Assembly (NCBI RefSeq): GCF_019748365.1
Contig: NZ_JAIEPN010000099.1
Span: forward strand, 1 to 61,161
Direction: 5' to 3'
From: Novosphingobium sp.
GTDB lineage: Bacteria > Pseudomonadota > Alphaproteobacteria > Sphingomonadales > Sphingomonadaceae
Length of the DNA: 61,161 nucleotides
In this document: positions 16,025 to 24,985 of the stretch, in pieces
Layout of the letters: every line of letters begins with the position of its first letter
Position numbering within the stretch: the stretch's first letter is position 1
Notes under the pieces: generated by a model
Told to the model about the DNA's origin: nothing
Seen by the model: the letters and a program-made list of their open reading frames with translations, nothing else
Databases searched by the model: none
Position numbers and translations under genes: made by a program

Positions 16025-16693
16025 TCAGCCTTCGCGCAGCGCGGCAAGGACGTCGGCCGGCTCCGCGCGTTCGCGGAAATCGACGTCGGCATAGGCAAAC
16101 CGGACACGGCCAGCCGGATCGAGTGCAAAAGTGGCCGGTACCGGGAGAAAACCGCTCGGCGAGCCATAGAGCTGGTGCATGTCGAGCCCCATCTCCTGAT
16201 AGAAATCAAGCAGTGGATCACCCGCAAAGAAGGCAAGGCCGAGCGACAGCGCGACGCCGTGGTCGACATCGCACAGCACTTCGGCAACATCCGCATGGGG
16301 TGAGGCGGCAAGGATGTCGCCCAGCGCGCGCGCGCCGCCGCCGGTTTCACCCGTGATCTCGACAAAGCGGACACCAGCCGCCGCCAGCTCCGGCAGCATG
16401 TCGGCCCAGGCAGAAACCTCGTGCACGCAATAGGGACACCAGCGCCCGCGGCTGAAGTTCACGATCACCGGCCCCTTGTCGAGCAGATCGCCCAACCGGC
16501 GATAGCTGCCCTGCACGGTGGGCAGCGAGAAATCGGGAAACATCTCGCCCACCTTCGGGGCTGATGCGCCTACACCTGCCCCGCGCAGGGCGATCACGAT
16601 CTCATCGAAAAACGGGCCGAGGTCTGGATTGCTGCGCCGGATTTGCGCCAGCTGGGGGCCCAGTGGAAGAGGGGAAGGGGTGGGACGTTCCAT
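16025..16693 (-). CDS. AhpC/TSA-family peroxiredoxin-like protein
   Basis: This is a 222-residue thioredoxin-fold protein of the AhpC/TSA family with the motif FSRGRWCPYCVHEVSAW, a CxxC in the usual place of the peroxidatic Cys. It is likely to reduce peroxides or disulfides. It is convergent with nrsF (3 bp apart). An alternative start lies 17 codons upstream (16744), and neither has a strong ribosome-binding site. ATG 16693 was chosen for the family-like start. Metal stress and thiol oxidation go together, so its position in the buf region fits, but a link is only inferred. Confidence 0.78.
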   Translation of the reverse strand: MERPTPSPLPLGPQLAQIRRSNPDLGPFFDEIVIALRGAGVGASAPKVGEMFPDFSLPTVQGSYRRLGDLLDKGPVIVNFSRGRWCPYCVHEVSAWADMLPELAAAGVRFVEITGETGGGARALGDILAASPHADVAEVLCDVDHGVALSLGLAFFAGDPLLDFYQEMGLDMHQLYGSPSGFLPVPATFALDPAGRVRFAYADVDFRERAEPADVLAALREG

Positions 16694-16762
16694 TATGATG
16701 GCATAGTCGTTGTTTGCCTGCAGGGGAAACGCACTGCGATGCATAGAGTCTATGCGCGGTCC

Positions 16763-17665
16763 CTATGATGCAGCCATTTTGGCATCTGCGTCGGCAAGCG
16801 CCCAGTCCTGCGCTCGGGCGACCCGCAGGAACGCCTCGGCCGCCACCGAACGGCGCCGCCCCGCAACCGAGGCGAGCACGAAGCGCGTCTCCACCGATCC
16901 GAACGGCAGCTCGGTTGCTGCAAGCGGCGGCACGGCGAGGTTGCGAGGAGTCCAGCCGCAACCAAGCCCGGCCTGCACCATCTGCCTGAGCTGCATGGCG
17001 CCTTGCGCCTGATGCCGCACCTCGATCGCCGCACCGACTTGCGTTGCGATCCGCGCCAGGGTCGCGCAGCCATCGCCGGCCAGATCGATCCAGGCTTCCT
17101 CTTCGAGCGCCGCGGGCGAGGCGGGAGGGGCAGCGGCAAAGGGATGATCGCTGCGGGTGACGATGCGCCATTCATCTGCAAACAACGGCCAGCAATCGAG
17201 CCGTTCGGGGGCTTCATCCGGCATTTCGACGATGATCAGATCGAGTGAGCCAGACATGGCGAGCTCGATCAATTCGCGCGAGGAGCCATTGGCGAGCGCC
17301 AGCTCCAGTCCGGAAAGGCTCTGGCCCAGTTCCGCCAGCACGCGTTCCAGCATGGCGTGCTCGACGGTACGGGCGACGCCCAGCGTCAGCGGTGCGATCT
17401 CGGCGCGGCCCATGCCGCGTGCCATCTGCTTGGCGGTCTGCGCGGCTTCGAAGCTGCGCTCGAGGTGCGGCAGCATGGCCTTGCCCAGCTCGGTCAGATG
17501 CGTGCGCGCCCGCTCGCGCCGGAACAGCGGCGCGCCGAATTCGTCCTCGAGCTTCTGAATCGCCTTGGTCAGCGAAGGCTGCGAGACGTTGCACTCGATT
17601 GCAGCACGCGTAAAATTCAGCAGACGTGCTGCGGCCAGGAAGTATCGGACCTGATGCATTTCCAT
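16763..17665 (-). CDS. LysR-family transcriptional regulator
   Basis: This is a 300-residue LysR regulator with the N-terminal HTH (MHQVRYFLAAARLLNFTRAA, then SQPSLTKAIQKLEDEFGAPLF) and an effector domain. The HTH segment resembles the LysR class that often regulates oxidative-stress or catabolic genes. It starts at ATG 17665 or at the second ATG two codons later. It is divergent from another LysR gene across 232 bp, and the peroxiredoxin-like gene is 69 bp downstream on the same strand, so it may be cotranscribed with it. Confidence 0.86.
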   Translation of the reverse strand: MEMHQVRYFLAAARLLNFTRAAIECNVSQPSLTKAIQKLEDEFGAPLFRRERARTHLTELGKAMLPHLERSFEAAQTAKQMARGMGRAEIAPLTLGVARTVEHAMLERVLAELGQSLSGLELALANGSSRELIELAMSGSLDLIIVEMPDEAPERLDCWPLFADEWRIVTRSDHPFAAAPPASPAALEEEAWIDLAGDGCATLARIATQVGAAIEVRHQAQGAMQLRQMVQAGLGCGWTPRNLAVPPLAATELPFGSVETRFVLASVAGRRRSVAAEAFLRVARAQDWALADADAKMAAS

Positions 17666-17897
17666 GGCTAAGCTGCCTTGTGCCTGCAACTGCCACACAC
17701 TCAGCGACCCGACAGCACCTTGGGGCACTGGCAGAGTCGCAGAACGTATCGGGTTGCCTTGACAACAATGAGCGTCAACCGTGCCTGCCGCAAGCAGCGT
17801 GCCTCACATATGATTTATCCATTGAATGCATCTAACTGCACTGAAATGGACCGGTCTGGTGCTTTACCAGCATCGACCGATCGTGCAGGAGGGGATT

Positions 17898-18794
17898 GTG
17901 AACGATCTTACCGGCTGGATGCGCACTTTCATCACCGTTGCGGATGCGGCCAGCTTCAGCAAAGCTGCCGCGCGTCTCGAATTGCCGCAATCGACTGTTT
18001 CGCGTCAGGTCGGTGCGCTTGAACGCCATCTGGGCGCCGCGCTGCTCAAGCGGACCACACGCTCCATCGCGCTGACCAGCGAAGGGCAAGCCTATTACGA
18101 AGCGGCCCTTCGCGCACTTGCGGCGATTGACGAAGCGGAAGCCGCGGTCGGCCTGCATGGCGCGCTGGGCGGACAAGTGCGATTGACGGCGCCTCTCACG
18201 CTCGCGCAGTCGCGCGTCATCGCGATGCTGGCGGAATTCCAGCGTATCCAGCCGCGCATCGAAATCGATCTCAGAGTGTCCGATCACGCGCTCAACCTCG
18301 TATCCGACAATCTCGATTTCGCCATCCGCGTCGGCGCGATCGGGGATAGCCGCTCGATCGCCCGGCGCATCGGCGTGGCCCGCCGCGCCATGGTGGCATC
18401 GCCTGCCTATCTCGAGGAATATGGCGTGCCGCATCAGCCGTCCGATCTCTCGGCGCACAATTGCCTCAGCTACTCGCTGCTGGCCACGGGCAACAAATGG
18501 GTGCTCGGACGGGAACAGCAGGTGGAAGTGAGCGGGACCTTCCGGGCCGACAGCCCGGACGCCCTGCGCGCCGCTGCGCTGGCTGGCATCGGCATCGTCG
18601 TCAACGCGCGCTGGCTGTTCGAAGACGATCTTGCCAGTGGCCGCCTTGTTGAAGTGCTGCCCGATCATCCTCCGACGGATATGCCGATCCACCTCGTAAT
18701 GCCGGCCGGGCGCTACATCGCCGCCCGCGTTCGGGCGGTTGCCGATCATCTCATCGGCGCATTCGCAGCCGATCCGCTGCTGCGCTCGGCCTGA
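17898..18794 (+). CDS. LysR-family transcriptional regulator
   Basis: This is a 298-residue LysR regulator (LTGWMRTFITVADAASFSKAA, then LPQSTVSRQVGALERHLGAALLKRTTRSIALT) with a typical effector domain. GTG 17898 was chosen because AGGAGGGG sits just upstream. An ATG 24 codons earlier adds a segment not typical of LysR. It resembles the LysR group that controls small oxidoreductases. It is divergent from the preceding LysR gene and 60 bp upstream of the NDH-2 gene on the same strand, so it may regulate ndh. Confidence 0.85.
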   Translation: MNDLTGWMRTFITVADAASFSKAAARLELPQSTVSRQVGALERHLGAALLKRTTRSIALTSEGQAYYEAALRALAAIDEAEAAVGLHGALGGQVRLTAPLTLAQSRVIAMLAEFQRIQPRIEIDLRVSDHALNLVSDNLDFAIRVGAIGDSRSIARRIGVARRAMVASPAYLEEYGVPHQPSDLSAHNCLSYSLLATGNKWVLGREQQVEVSGTFRADSPDALRAAALAGIGIVVNARWLFEDDLASGRLVEVLPDHPPTDMPIHLVMPAGRYIAARVRAVADHLIGAFAADPLLRSA

Positions 18795-18854
18795 TCCTGT
18801 AACAATCCATCGACCCCTCACGAAACGCTCCTTGTACAAGGCGGGAGCAAGACA

Positions 18855-20222
18855 ATGGTCGATGAAGCAGGCGATAATGCCGCGGCGCTGGCGGGCAGGC
18901 GCCCTCATGTCGTGATTGTGGGGGGCGGGTTTGGCGGGCTGGCGGCGGCCAAAGCGCTGGCCGGTGCGCCGGTCGACGTGACCCTGATCGACAAGCGCAA
19001 CCATCACTTGTTCCAGCCGCTGCTCTATCAGGTCGCGACCGCCGGCCTCTCGCCCGCAGATATCGCCGGTTCGATCCGCGCCATCCTTGCGCGGCAAAAA
19101 AACGTGCGTGTGCTGCTCGACCGGGTCTATGGTGTCGATCAGGAGCGCCGCCGCGTCATTCTCGGCGACGGTGAGCCGCTCGCCTATGACTGGCTGATCT
19201 TCGCCACCGGCGCCACGCACAGCTATTTCGGGCGCGAGGACTGGGCGCCCTATGCGCCGGGCGTCAAGACGATCGACGATGCCACCCGCATCCGCCGCCG
19301 GGTGCTGCTTGCGCTGGAACGCGCCGAGACCGAAACCGATGAAGACAAGCGCAAGGCGCTGCTGACGTTCGTGGTGATCGGCGGCGGGCCGACCGGGGTC
19401 GAGATGGCAGGCGCGATTGCCGAACTCGCGCGCCAATCGGTGAGCATGGATTTCCGCCATATCACCCCGCACTGTTCGCGAATCCTGCTGCTGCAGAAGG
19501 GGGATCGCCTGCTGCCGTCCTTCCCGCCGGAGCTATCGGCCAAGGCCCGCAAGGGAATCGAGGAACTGGGCGTCGAGGTCCGGCTCGAGGCGGATGTCAC
19601 CCATATCGATGGCGAGGGCGTCATCGTCGATGACGAGCGGATCTTTGCCGGGACGACCATCTGGGCAGCCGGGGTCATGGCCAGCCGCGCGGCGGAATGG
19701 CTGGGCTGCAAGGCTGACCGCGCCGGCCGCGTGCCGGTGGGTGCCGATCTCCATCCCGAGGGCGATCCTGCCGTTTTCGTGATCGGCGATACCGCGGCCT
19801 GCACCGATGCCGCAGGGCGGGCCTTGCCGGGCGTCGCGCCCGTCGCCAAGCAGCAGGGACAGCACGCCGCCCGCGCGATTCGCGCGGCGCTGCAGGGGCG
19901 CACGGTGCCGCCGTTCCGCTACCGCGACTATGGCAACATGGCGACAATCGGGCGCAGCCGGGCCATCGCGGACTTCGGCCGTTTGCGGGTGACTGGCCTG
20001 CCCGCATGGCTGCTCTGGTGCGTCGCCCATATCTGGTTCCTGACCGGGCACCGCAACCGCATCTCGGTGGGAATAAGCTGGCTCTGGAGCTACCTCACGT
20101 ACCAGCGCGGCGCCCGTCTGATCACCGGCGATGTGGCCCCGGATCTGCCCGCAACGCGCGAACTGGCGCCTGCACTGCGGCCAAAACGCGCCGATATGCC
20201 TGAATTTATCCTTGCAGAATAA
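18855..20222 (+). CDS. ndh: Type II NADH dehydrogenase (NDH-2)
   Basis: This is a 455-residue membrane-associated flavoenzyme that oxidises NADH and reduces quinone without pumping protons. The first Rossmann motif is VVIVGGGFGGLAAAK, the second (NADH) is FVVIGGGPTGVEMAG, and the quinone-site-like AKQQGQHAARAI is present. VFVIGDTAAC binds FAD, and a C-terminal hydrophobic stretch (LPAWLLWCVAHIWFL) anchors it. GGGAG precedes the ATG. It follows a LysR gene. NDH-2 can also reduce cupric ions in E. coli, which would be relevant in the metal region, but that is a guess. Confidence 0.93.
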   Translation: MVDEAGDNAAALAGRRPHVVIVGGGFGGLAAAKALAGAPVDVTLIDKRNHHLFQPLLYQVATAGLSPADIAGSIRAILARQKNVRVLLDRVYGVDQERRRVILGDGEPLAYDWLIFATGATHSYFGREDWAPYAPGVKTIDDATRIRRRVLLALERAETETDEDKRKALLTFVVIGGGPTGVEMAGAIAELARQSVSMDFRHITPHCSRILLLQKGDRLLPSFPPELSAKARKGIEELGVEVRLEADVTHIDGEGVIVDDERIFAGTTIWAAGVMASRAAEWLGCKADRAGRVPVGADLHPEGDPAVFVIGDTAACTDAAGRALPGVAPVAKQQGQHAARAIRAALQGRTVPPFRYRDYGNMATIGRSRAIADFGRLRVTGLPAWLLWCVAHIWFLTGHRNRISVGISWLWSYLTYQRGARLITGDVAPDLPATRELAPALRPKRADMPEFILAE

Positions 20223-20334
20223 TATCTTAAGCCCACTCATTCCTGACATGCATTGATAATATAACCACCTGATGCGTGGTCGGCTTGCCATCGCTCGGGC
20301 ACTGTTGGTGCATCGAGAGGCCAAGGAGGAACAA

Positions 20335-20931
20335 ATGGCAAGCCAACTGCAGATCGCCCGGCACGCCACTACCAGCTCGCGCAAGGGCGCAGGCTACGAT
20401 TGGGAAGCCGCCATGGCAGCCAGCCTGGCTGGCGACGCCGCCGCCTACCGCCGCCTGCTGGAAGAGGCTGGGCGCTGGCTCCGCCGCTACTTTGCCCGCC
20501 GCCTTTCCCCCGAGATGGTGGACGATGCGGTGCAGGAAGCGCTCACCGCGCTGCACCTCAAGCGTGCCACGTTCGAGCCGGGTCGTCCGTTCCTCCCCTG
20601 GCTTGCGGCCATCGCCCGCTTCAAGGGCGTTGACAGCCTGCGCAGCGCCGGGCGCAACCGCACCGAGGAACTGGATGAGGGGCTGCACGGCGTTCCCAGC
20701 CACGAAAGCGCCTCGCTCAGCGGCATCGTCATGGCCGGGCTGTTCGAACGGCTGCGCCGCCCGCAGGCCGATGCCATCCGGCTGGTCAAGCTGCAGGGCT
20801 TCTCCGTCCGCGAGGCAGCCTCGATGACCGGGCAGTCCGAAGCCCTGATCAAGGTCAATATCCACCGCGGTCTTGCCGCTCTCAAGACCTTCTTCGGCGA
20901 AGGCGACATGTCAGCCGAAACGATCGGCTGA
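20335..20931 (+). CDS. sigF: ECF sigma factor, probably SigF-type (heavy-metal response)
   Basis: This is a 198-residue sigma-70 family protein of ECF architecture: region 2 (YRRLLEEAGRWLRRYFARRLSPEMVDDAVQEALTALH, with FLPWLAAIARFKGVDSLR) and region 4 (LVKLQGFSVREAASMTGQSEALIKVNIHRGLAAL). The PWLAAIARFK and SEALIKVNIHRG blocks are like those of sigma factors paired with NrsF-type anti-sigma proteins. The ATG has AAGGAGG upstream. No anti-sigma gene is adjacent; nrsF lies 4.3 kb away. Its own upstream region has no perfect GTAACC-N16-CGAA element. That it controls the two bufA promoters is an inference. Confidence 0.75.
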   Translation: MASQLQIARHATTSSRKGAGYDWEAAMAASLAGDAAAYRRLLEEAGRWLRRYFARRLSPEMVDDAVQEALTALHLKRATFEPGRPFLPWLAAIARFKGVDSLRSAGRNRTEELDEGLHGVPSHESASLSGIVMAGLFERLRRPQADAIRLVKLQGFSVREAASMTGQSEALIKVNIHRGLAALKTFFGEGDMSAETIG

Positions 20932-20941
20932 ACACAAAAAA

Positions 20942-20967
20942 GAAGGGACGGATTGCTCCGCCCCTTC
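20942..20967 (-). terminator. Intrinsic terminator of the small TonB-domain gene
   Basis: An imperfect 11-bp stem (GAAGGG-A-CGGA / TCCG-C-CCCTTC, one mismatch, TTGC loop) is followed on the minus strand by a run of seven bases read as T (20935-20941). It lies 48 bp after the stop of the minus-strand gene at 21016 and can also end the sigma-factor transcript. Confidence 0.75.
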
Positions 20968-21015
20968 CTCGGCCGAGGGCCGTCTGGCTCCGGTCGTCAA
21001 CTGATGCGGGTGTGC

Positions 21016-21363
21016 TTACAGCAGCTTCCAGGTGATCGGCACGGTCACCGAGGTCGCGCCACCCGGCGGCGGCGGCACCGAACCGGTGCGGCTCGGCAGG
21101 GCCAGTGCTTCGCGATCGAGCGAGGTCGAGCCCGAGGGGGCGACCAGCTCCGCACGCTCCACCGCGCCAGACGCGGCGACATAGATCTTCACCTTGGCGG
21201 TCCCTTCCTCACCGCGCGCCTGCGCGGCCTTGGGGTAGGTCTGCTTCGCCGCGATCGTGCGGGCGACCTGACGGATCCAGTCCGCCGACTGGGCGTGCGC
21301 GGGGCCGGCAATGCAGGTGGCGGCAAAGAGCCCGAGGGCCAGGGTCTTGGCAGTCTTGAACAT
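21016..21363 (-). CDS. Small periplasmic TonB C-terminal domain protein
   Basis: This is a 115-residue protein with a signal peptide (MFKTAKTLALGLFAATCIAG to AHAQ) and a single TonB C-terminal-like domain (YPKAAQARGEEGTAKVKIYVAASGAVERAEL). It has no proline-rich spacer or membrane anchor beyond the signal, so it is not a full TonB and may bind a receptor plug or act as a periplasmic adaptor. The start was placed at ATG 21363, where the signal peptide begins; the frame runs on upstream without support. A good terminator follows. Confidence 0.8.
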   Translation of the reverse strand: MFKTAKTLALGLFAATCIAGPAHAQSADWIRQVARTIAAKQTYPKAAQARGEEGTAKVKIYVAASGAVERAELVAPSGSTSLDREALALPSRTGSVPPPPGGATSVTVPITWKLL

Positions 21364-21583
21364 CGTGGGTCCTTCCGTTTGACGTCGAGAATGAGTGGTC
21401 CGCCGGCTGGTTCTGGCTGGTCGGACCGTGTCATCGTGGGGGCCTCTCCCTTTGGCTGCAGAGCCGTTAGAATCGCGCCAAGCCTCGTTACGAATGGTTC
21501 CGGAGGCGGCGTTCACCCCATTTCGGACCCTTTTCGACAGCAAACCTTGCTTCGCTGCGCGCCTTGAAGGTTAATGCTGCGCC

Positions 21584-22252
21584 ATGATGCATCGCCGATT
21601 CGTCCTTGCCGCGCTTCCGCTTGCCTCGCTGCTGATTGCCGCTGCTCCGCGAAAGCGCGTGGCCGCCCCACCGCTACCCCCGCCGCCCCCTCCGCTGGCG
21701 GCTGTCGAACGGGTCGTGCTGACCACCGAACCGGGCACGATCGAACTCACGCTCGATGGCGCGCGTGCCCCGATCAGCACCGCCAATTTCCTGCACTACG
21801 TCGATTCGCGGCGGTTTGACGGGATCAGCTTCTACCGCGCGATGCACCTTGCCTGGGGGGATCAGCCCAATGGCTTGCTGCAGGGCGGCCTGCGCGATCC
21901 GCGCCGCCTGTTTCCGCCCATCGCGCACGAGCCGACGAGCCAGACCGGCCTCAGCCACGTGGCCGGCGCGATTTCGATGGCGCGCAATGCGCCGGGCACC
22001 GCGACGGCGGATTTTTCGATCATGCTGTCCGATCTCACCAGCCTCGACGCCAACCCTGCCTCGGCCGATCCCGAGGCCCAGGCGGGCTATGCCGTGTTCG
22101 GCAAGGTGACGGCAGGCATGGATGTCGTGCGCAAGATATGGGAATCGCCCATTTCGCAGACGCTGGGCGAAGGCTCGATGCGCGGGCAGATGCTGGAGGC
22201 GCCGGTGAAGATCCTCACCGCGCGCCGCCTGCCGCCGCCGCCTGCGGCCTGA
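21584..22252 (+). CDS. Periplasmic cyclophilin-type peptidyl-prolyl isomerase
   Basis: This is a 222-residue protein with a signal peptide and a short proline-rich spacer (PPLPPPPPPLAA), then a cyclophilin domain: VVLTTEPGTIELTLDGARAP, ISTANFLHYVDSRRFDGISFYRA, and SHVAGAISMARNAPGTATADFSIM, where Phe and Met of the active site are seen. It speeds cis-trans proline isomerisation during envelope protein folding. Between HYV and SFYRA it is typical of PpiA-like proteins. It is convergent with the following glycosidase gene. Confidence 0.9.
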   Translation: MMHRRFVLAALPLASLLIAAAPRKRVAAPPLPPPPPPLAAVERVVLTTEPGTIELTLDGARAPISTANFLHYVDSRRFDGISFYRAMHLAWGDQPNGLLQGGLRDPRRLFPPIAHEPTSQTGLSHVAGAISMARNAPGTATADFSIMLSDLTSLDANPASADPEAQAGYAVFGKVTAGMDVVRKIWESPISQTLGEGSMRGQMLEAPVKILTARRLPPPPAA

Positions 22253-22259
22253 TCCGCGA

Positions 22260-24014
22260 TCATTCCGGGCAGGTGACCGGTTCGCCCGCGCCGCGCTGGA
22301 ACAGCACGAGCCGCATGAAGAACGCGTCCCCGCCCGCTGTCTGGTTGGGCCCGGCAACCAGCTCCAGCGCTTCACCGGCAGCAAGACTGGCGCTCAGCGG
22401 CGGCAGTTGCAGCTGCCGGGTCAGCACCCCGCGCCACAGCACTCTGTTCCCGGCGGTGACCGTCAGGTCCACTCCGTCGCCCACAACAGATTTGGCGAAG
22501 CATCCCCCCACATCGATCGTTCGCGCCACCGGTGTGGCATAGCGCCACACGGCGCGGATCGGTGCGGCCGCCGTGCCGCCCGGCGCGGCGGACGTGTTGT
22601 TGATCCGCAGCGGGCGATACCAGCGGTCGCCGAAATAGCTGGTGAACTGGTCGTCGAACAGCGGCAGGCGGTAGCTCGTCTCGGCCTTGAGCCGCGCCGC
22701 ATAGCGCCACTGCACCGTGCCCCAGCCCATCAGGGTATCGGCGATCCAGGTCGAGGTGCCAAAGCGGATCGCGGTGGTGCCGGTGATCACCAGCGGACTT
22801 TCGCCGACTTGCGCGATCGTGGCGGGCATGCCGGTCGCGTCGCTGATCTGCCCGCCTTCGACCCGGAGCGAGCGCGGCGCGCCCCACACCACGGTGGTGT
22901 CCGATCCGAAGCGATAGGCAAACAGCAGCGGATCGCCCAGATCGAGCCGCTGCGGCCGCCCGCGCGCCAGCAGGCGTTGCATCAGCCGGAAGGCGCCTGC
23001 CTGCGCCTTTGCGGTGCTGCCGGCATGGAGCCCCATGTTCGGATACCAGCGCTGGTCGATCAGCGCGTACCAGCTCGCCTGCGCGGCCCCGGCGGCGGCG
23101 AGCATCGTCGCCTGCTTGACCAGTTCTCCGGCGGCGAGCGGCTGGTTGCGGCTGTCGATGCTGAATTCGCTCGCCCATATCGGCACGCGCTTGCCGGCCG
23201 CGTCCATCGCGGCGCCCAGTTGCGCCAGCTCGATATCGAGCCCCTCGGCCCGCGCGCGATAGGGGTGGACCGCAATGCCGTCCACGGTGGCGAGCATCCC
23301 GGCGGAGAACAAGGTGCGCAGGAAGCCGGTGCCGATCATGTTGGTCGATCCGCCGAGGATCGCGGCCCGTCCGCCGATCCGCGCGCGCACCGCTTTCAGC
23401 GTCGCGACATAGGCGGCAGCGCGGTCTACCCCGGCGGGATAGACCAGCGTGCCCGGCCCGTTGATCTCGTTGCCGACTTCGATGGCGGCAAGGCAGGAAC
23501 CGAAACGATCCGCCAGTGCGGCAAGGTAGCTGGCGAAGGCGGCATTGCCCGCCGCGCTCGAAACCCACCCGCCGCCATCATAGAGCGGGTTGGACGGGAC
23601 CGCCGTCAGCAAGAGGCGCTGCCCGCCTGAACAGGCCGAGGCGAGTGCCTGCGCGGCGGGCGTATTGAGGGTGTAGCTGCCGCGCACCTTCTCTGCCTCG
23701 GCCCAGGGCAGCGAATCGCGCAGCATCGGGGCGCCGACCTGCCTTGCCAGCGCCAGTGTCGAAGGCGACCAGCCCTGGCTGAAATGCGTCTGCACCCCCA
23801 GCACCATCGGCGGCTGCGGCGCGGAGCTTGCCGTGCTGCCCGGCGCGGAACTCGCGGCTCGTGCGGTGCCGATCGGCGAGGTGACTTCGGCCGTATGCCG
23901 CAAATGCGCCGGTCCGCAGGCCGCGAGCAAGGCGACCAGCACGACGATGCGCAATGTCGGCCGCACCTGGCTTGCGGCTTGGCGAAGGGGATCGATCAGG
24001 GCACGGCGGACCAT
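22260..24014 (-). CDS. Lipoprotein glycosidase of clan GH-A type
   Basis: This is a 584-residue protein with an N-terminal hydrophobic segment and a lipobox ending at C33 (ALLAAC), so it is probably anchored to a membrane. A TIM-barrel like GH5/GH39 enzymes follows, with the acid/base Glu E183 in IEVGNEINGP and the nucleophile Glu E283 in PIWASEFSID. The C-terminal third is beta-rich (LKAETSYRLPLFDDQF) and may bind sugar. Such enzymes often trim exopolysaccharides. The substrate cannot be deduced. It ends 7 bp from the convergent cyclophilin gene. Confidence 0.72.
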   Translation of the reverse strand: MVRRALIDPLRQAASQVRPTLRIVVLVALLAACGPAHLRHTAEVTSPIGTARAASSAPGSTASSAPQPPMVLGVQTHFSQGWSPSTLALARQVGAPMLRDSLPWAEAEKVRGSYTLNTPAAQALASACSGGQRLLLTAVPSNPLYDGGGWVSSAAGNAAFASYLAALADRFGSCLAAIEVGNEINGPGTLVYPAGVDRAAAYVATLKAVRARIGGRAAILGGSTNMIGTGFLRTLFSAGMLATVDGIAVHPYRARAEGLDIELAQLGAAMDAAGKRVPIWASEFSIDSRNQPLAAGELVKQATMLAAAGAAQASWYALIDQRWYPNMGLHAGSTAKAQAGAFRLMQRLLARGRPQRLDLGDPLLFAYRFGSDTTVVWGAPRSLRVEGGQISDATGMPATIAQVGESPLVITGTTAIRFGTSTWIADTLMGWGTVQWRYAARLKAETSYRLPLFDDQFTSYFGDRWYRPLRINNTSAAPGGTAAAPIRAVWRYATPVARTIDVGGCFAKSVVGDGVDLTVTAGNRVLWRGVLTRQLQLPPLSASLAAGEALELVAGPNQTAGGDAFFMRLVLFQRGAGEPVTCPE

Positions 24015-24151
24015 GGCACGCTCTCCAGCAGGGGGACGCGTGAAGGATGTGCCGGAGGCGCCTTAATGCGCTCCCAGCGGATGCACTTAAGCGGCCATTT
24101 TTCTGTGTTGCGCTAGTCTCGCCGAATGCTTTGGGGTTTTCCCTTAGGGAA

Positions 24152-24303
24152 TCAATCATGTACGGTGCGGACGGCCATCTCGAGTGCATCCCCGGTCCGG
24201 GTGAGATCGGCCTCGCGGAACAAGGTCAGCAAGCGCTGTATAAAGCGCTGCACCTTTGGCGTGTGTGACCAGCGGGTGGACAGGTGCCAGACGGCGGAGC
24301 CGC
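24152..24303 (-). pseudogene. Possible gene remnant (LysR-like C-terminus)
   Basis: After the bioD stop the minus strand holds an open stretch encoding about 50 residues that ends at a TGA (24152). It includes WHLSTRWSHTPKVQRFIQRLL, which resembles the final helix region of LysR effector domains. No start or helix-turn-helix is present, so if real it is the decayed tail of a lost gene. Otherwise the 289-bp gap between the glycosidase and bioD shows nothing. Confidence 0.25.
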
Positions 24304-24924
24304 TCAGGTGAAGTCGTCGAGCGAGAAACCCCGCACGAAAGCGCCGATCAACGTTTCCGGCGCGAGCGAGGGCAGGAGGGGCAGGCGCCCGAGCCGCCGG
24401 ACCTGGCCCATCTCGCAGATGGTCGCCTCGTTGTCCTCGTTCGCTTCGCCGATGAAGGCCACGCCGTGGATCGGCACACGCCGCGCGCGCAGCGCTTCGA
24501 TCGTCAGCAAGCTGTGGTTGATCGTGCCGAGCGACGTGCGCGCGACAACGATGGTCAGCAGCCCCCACTGCGCGAAGACGTCGGCATAGGTCACCTCGCG
24601 CGTCAGCGGCACGAGCGCGCCGCCCGCTCCTTCGACCACCAGCGGCCGCGCTTCGGGCAGAATCAGTGCATCGGGATCGATGGTCACGCCGTCGAGCTCC
24701 GCCGCGCGGTGGGGCGAAAGCGGTTCGGTGAGGCGATAGGCTTCGGGGAGCAGCTTCTCGGCGGGCAGCCCGGCCAGCGCCGCCACGCTGTCCTTGTCTG
24801 CCCCGTCTTCAAGGCCGGACTGCACCGGCTTCCAGTAATGCGCGCCCAGCGCCCCGGCGAGGGCGGCAGAAAACACCGTCTTGCCAATGCCGGTATCTGT
24901 GCCGGTCACAACAAACGCACTCAT
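24304..24924 (-). CDS. bioD: Dethiobiotin synthetase
   Basis: This is a 206-residue ATP-dependent enzyme that closes the ureido ring of biotin from 7,8-diaminopelargonate and CO2. The P-loop GTDTGIGKT is at residues 8-16, followed by [10 protein letters not shown] and [11 protein letters not shown], the hallmarks of BioD. It is shorter than E. coli BioD (225 residues). It follows bioB by 61 bp. A 17-codon reading frame in that gap ends in a TGA that overlaps its ATG. Confidence 0.93.
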   Translation of the reverse strand: MSAFVVTGTDTGIGKTVFSAALAGALGAHYWKPVQSGLEDGADKDSVAALAGLPAEKLLPEAYRLTEPLSPHRAAELDGVTIDPDALILPEARPLVVEGAGGALVPLTREVTYADVFAQWGLLTIVVARTSLGTINHSLLTIEALRARRVPIHGVAFIGEANEDNEATICEMGQVRRLGRLPLLPSLAPETLIGAFVRGFSLDDFT

Positions 24925-24974
24925 GCCAGCGCCTTTGCCAAGGCCCCGGCCAGTGCGTCAATATCTTCAGGCAT
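24921..24974 (-). CDS. 17-residue leader-like ORF between bioB and bioD
   Basis: The short frame encodes [17 protein letters not shown] and stops in a TGA overlapping the bioD ATG (ATGA). It has no Shine-Dalgarno of its own. It could couple bioD to bioB translation, be the trace of a deleted gene, or mean nothing. Confidence 0.25.
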   Translation of the reverse strand: MPEDIDALAGALAKALA

Positions 24975-24985
24975 AACGTTTTGTT

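Noticed and set aside
20261..20266. ATAACC upstream of the ECF sigma gene as a possible auto-regulated promoter
   Set aside because: The first base differs and no CGAA follows at 16 or 17 nt. It is not a match to the two bufA promoters.
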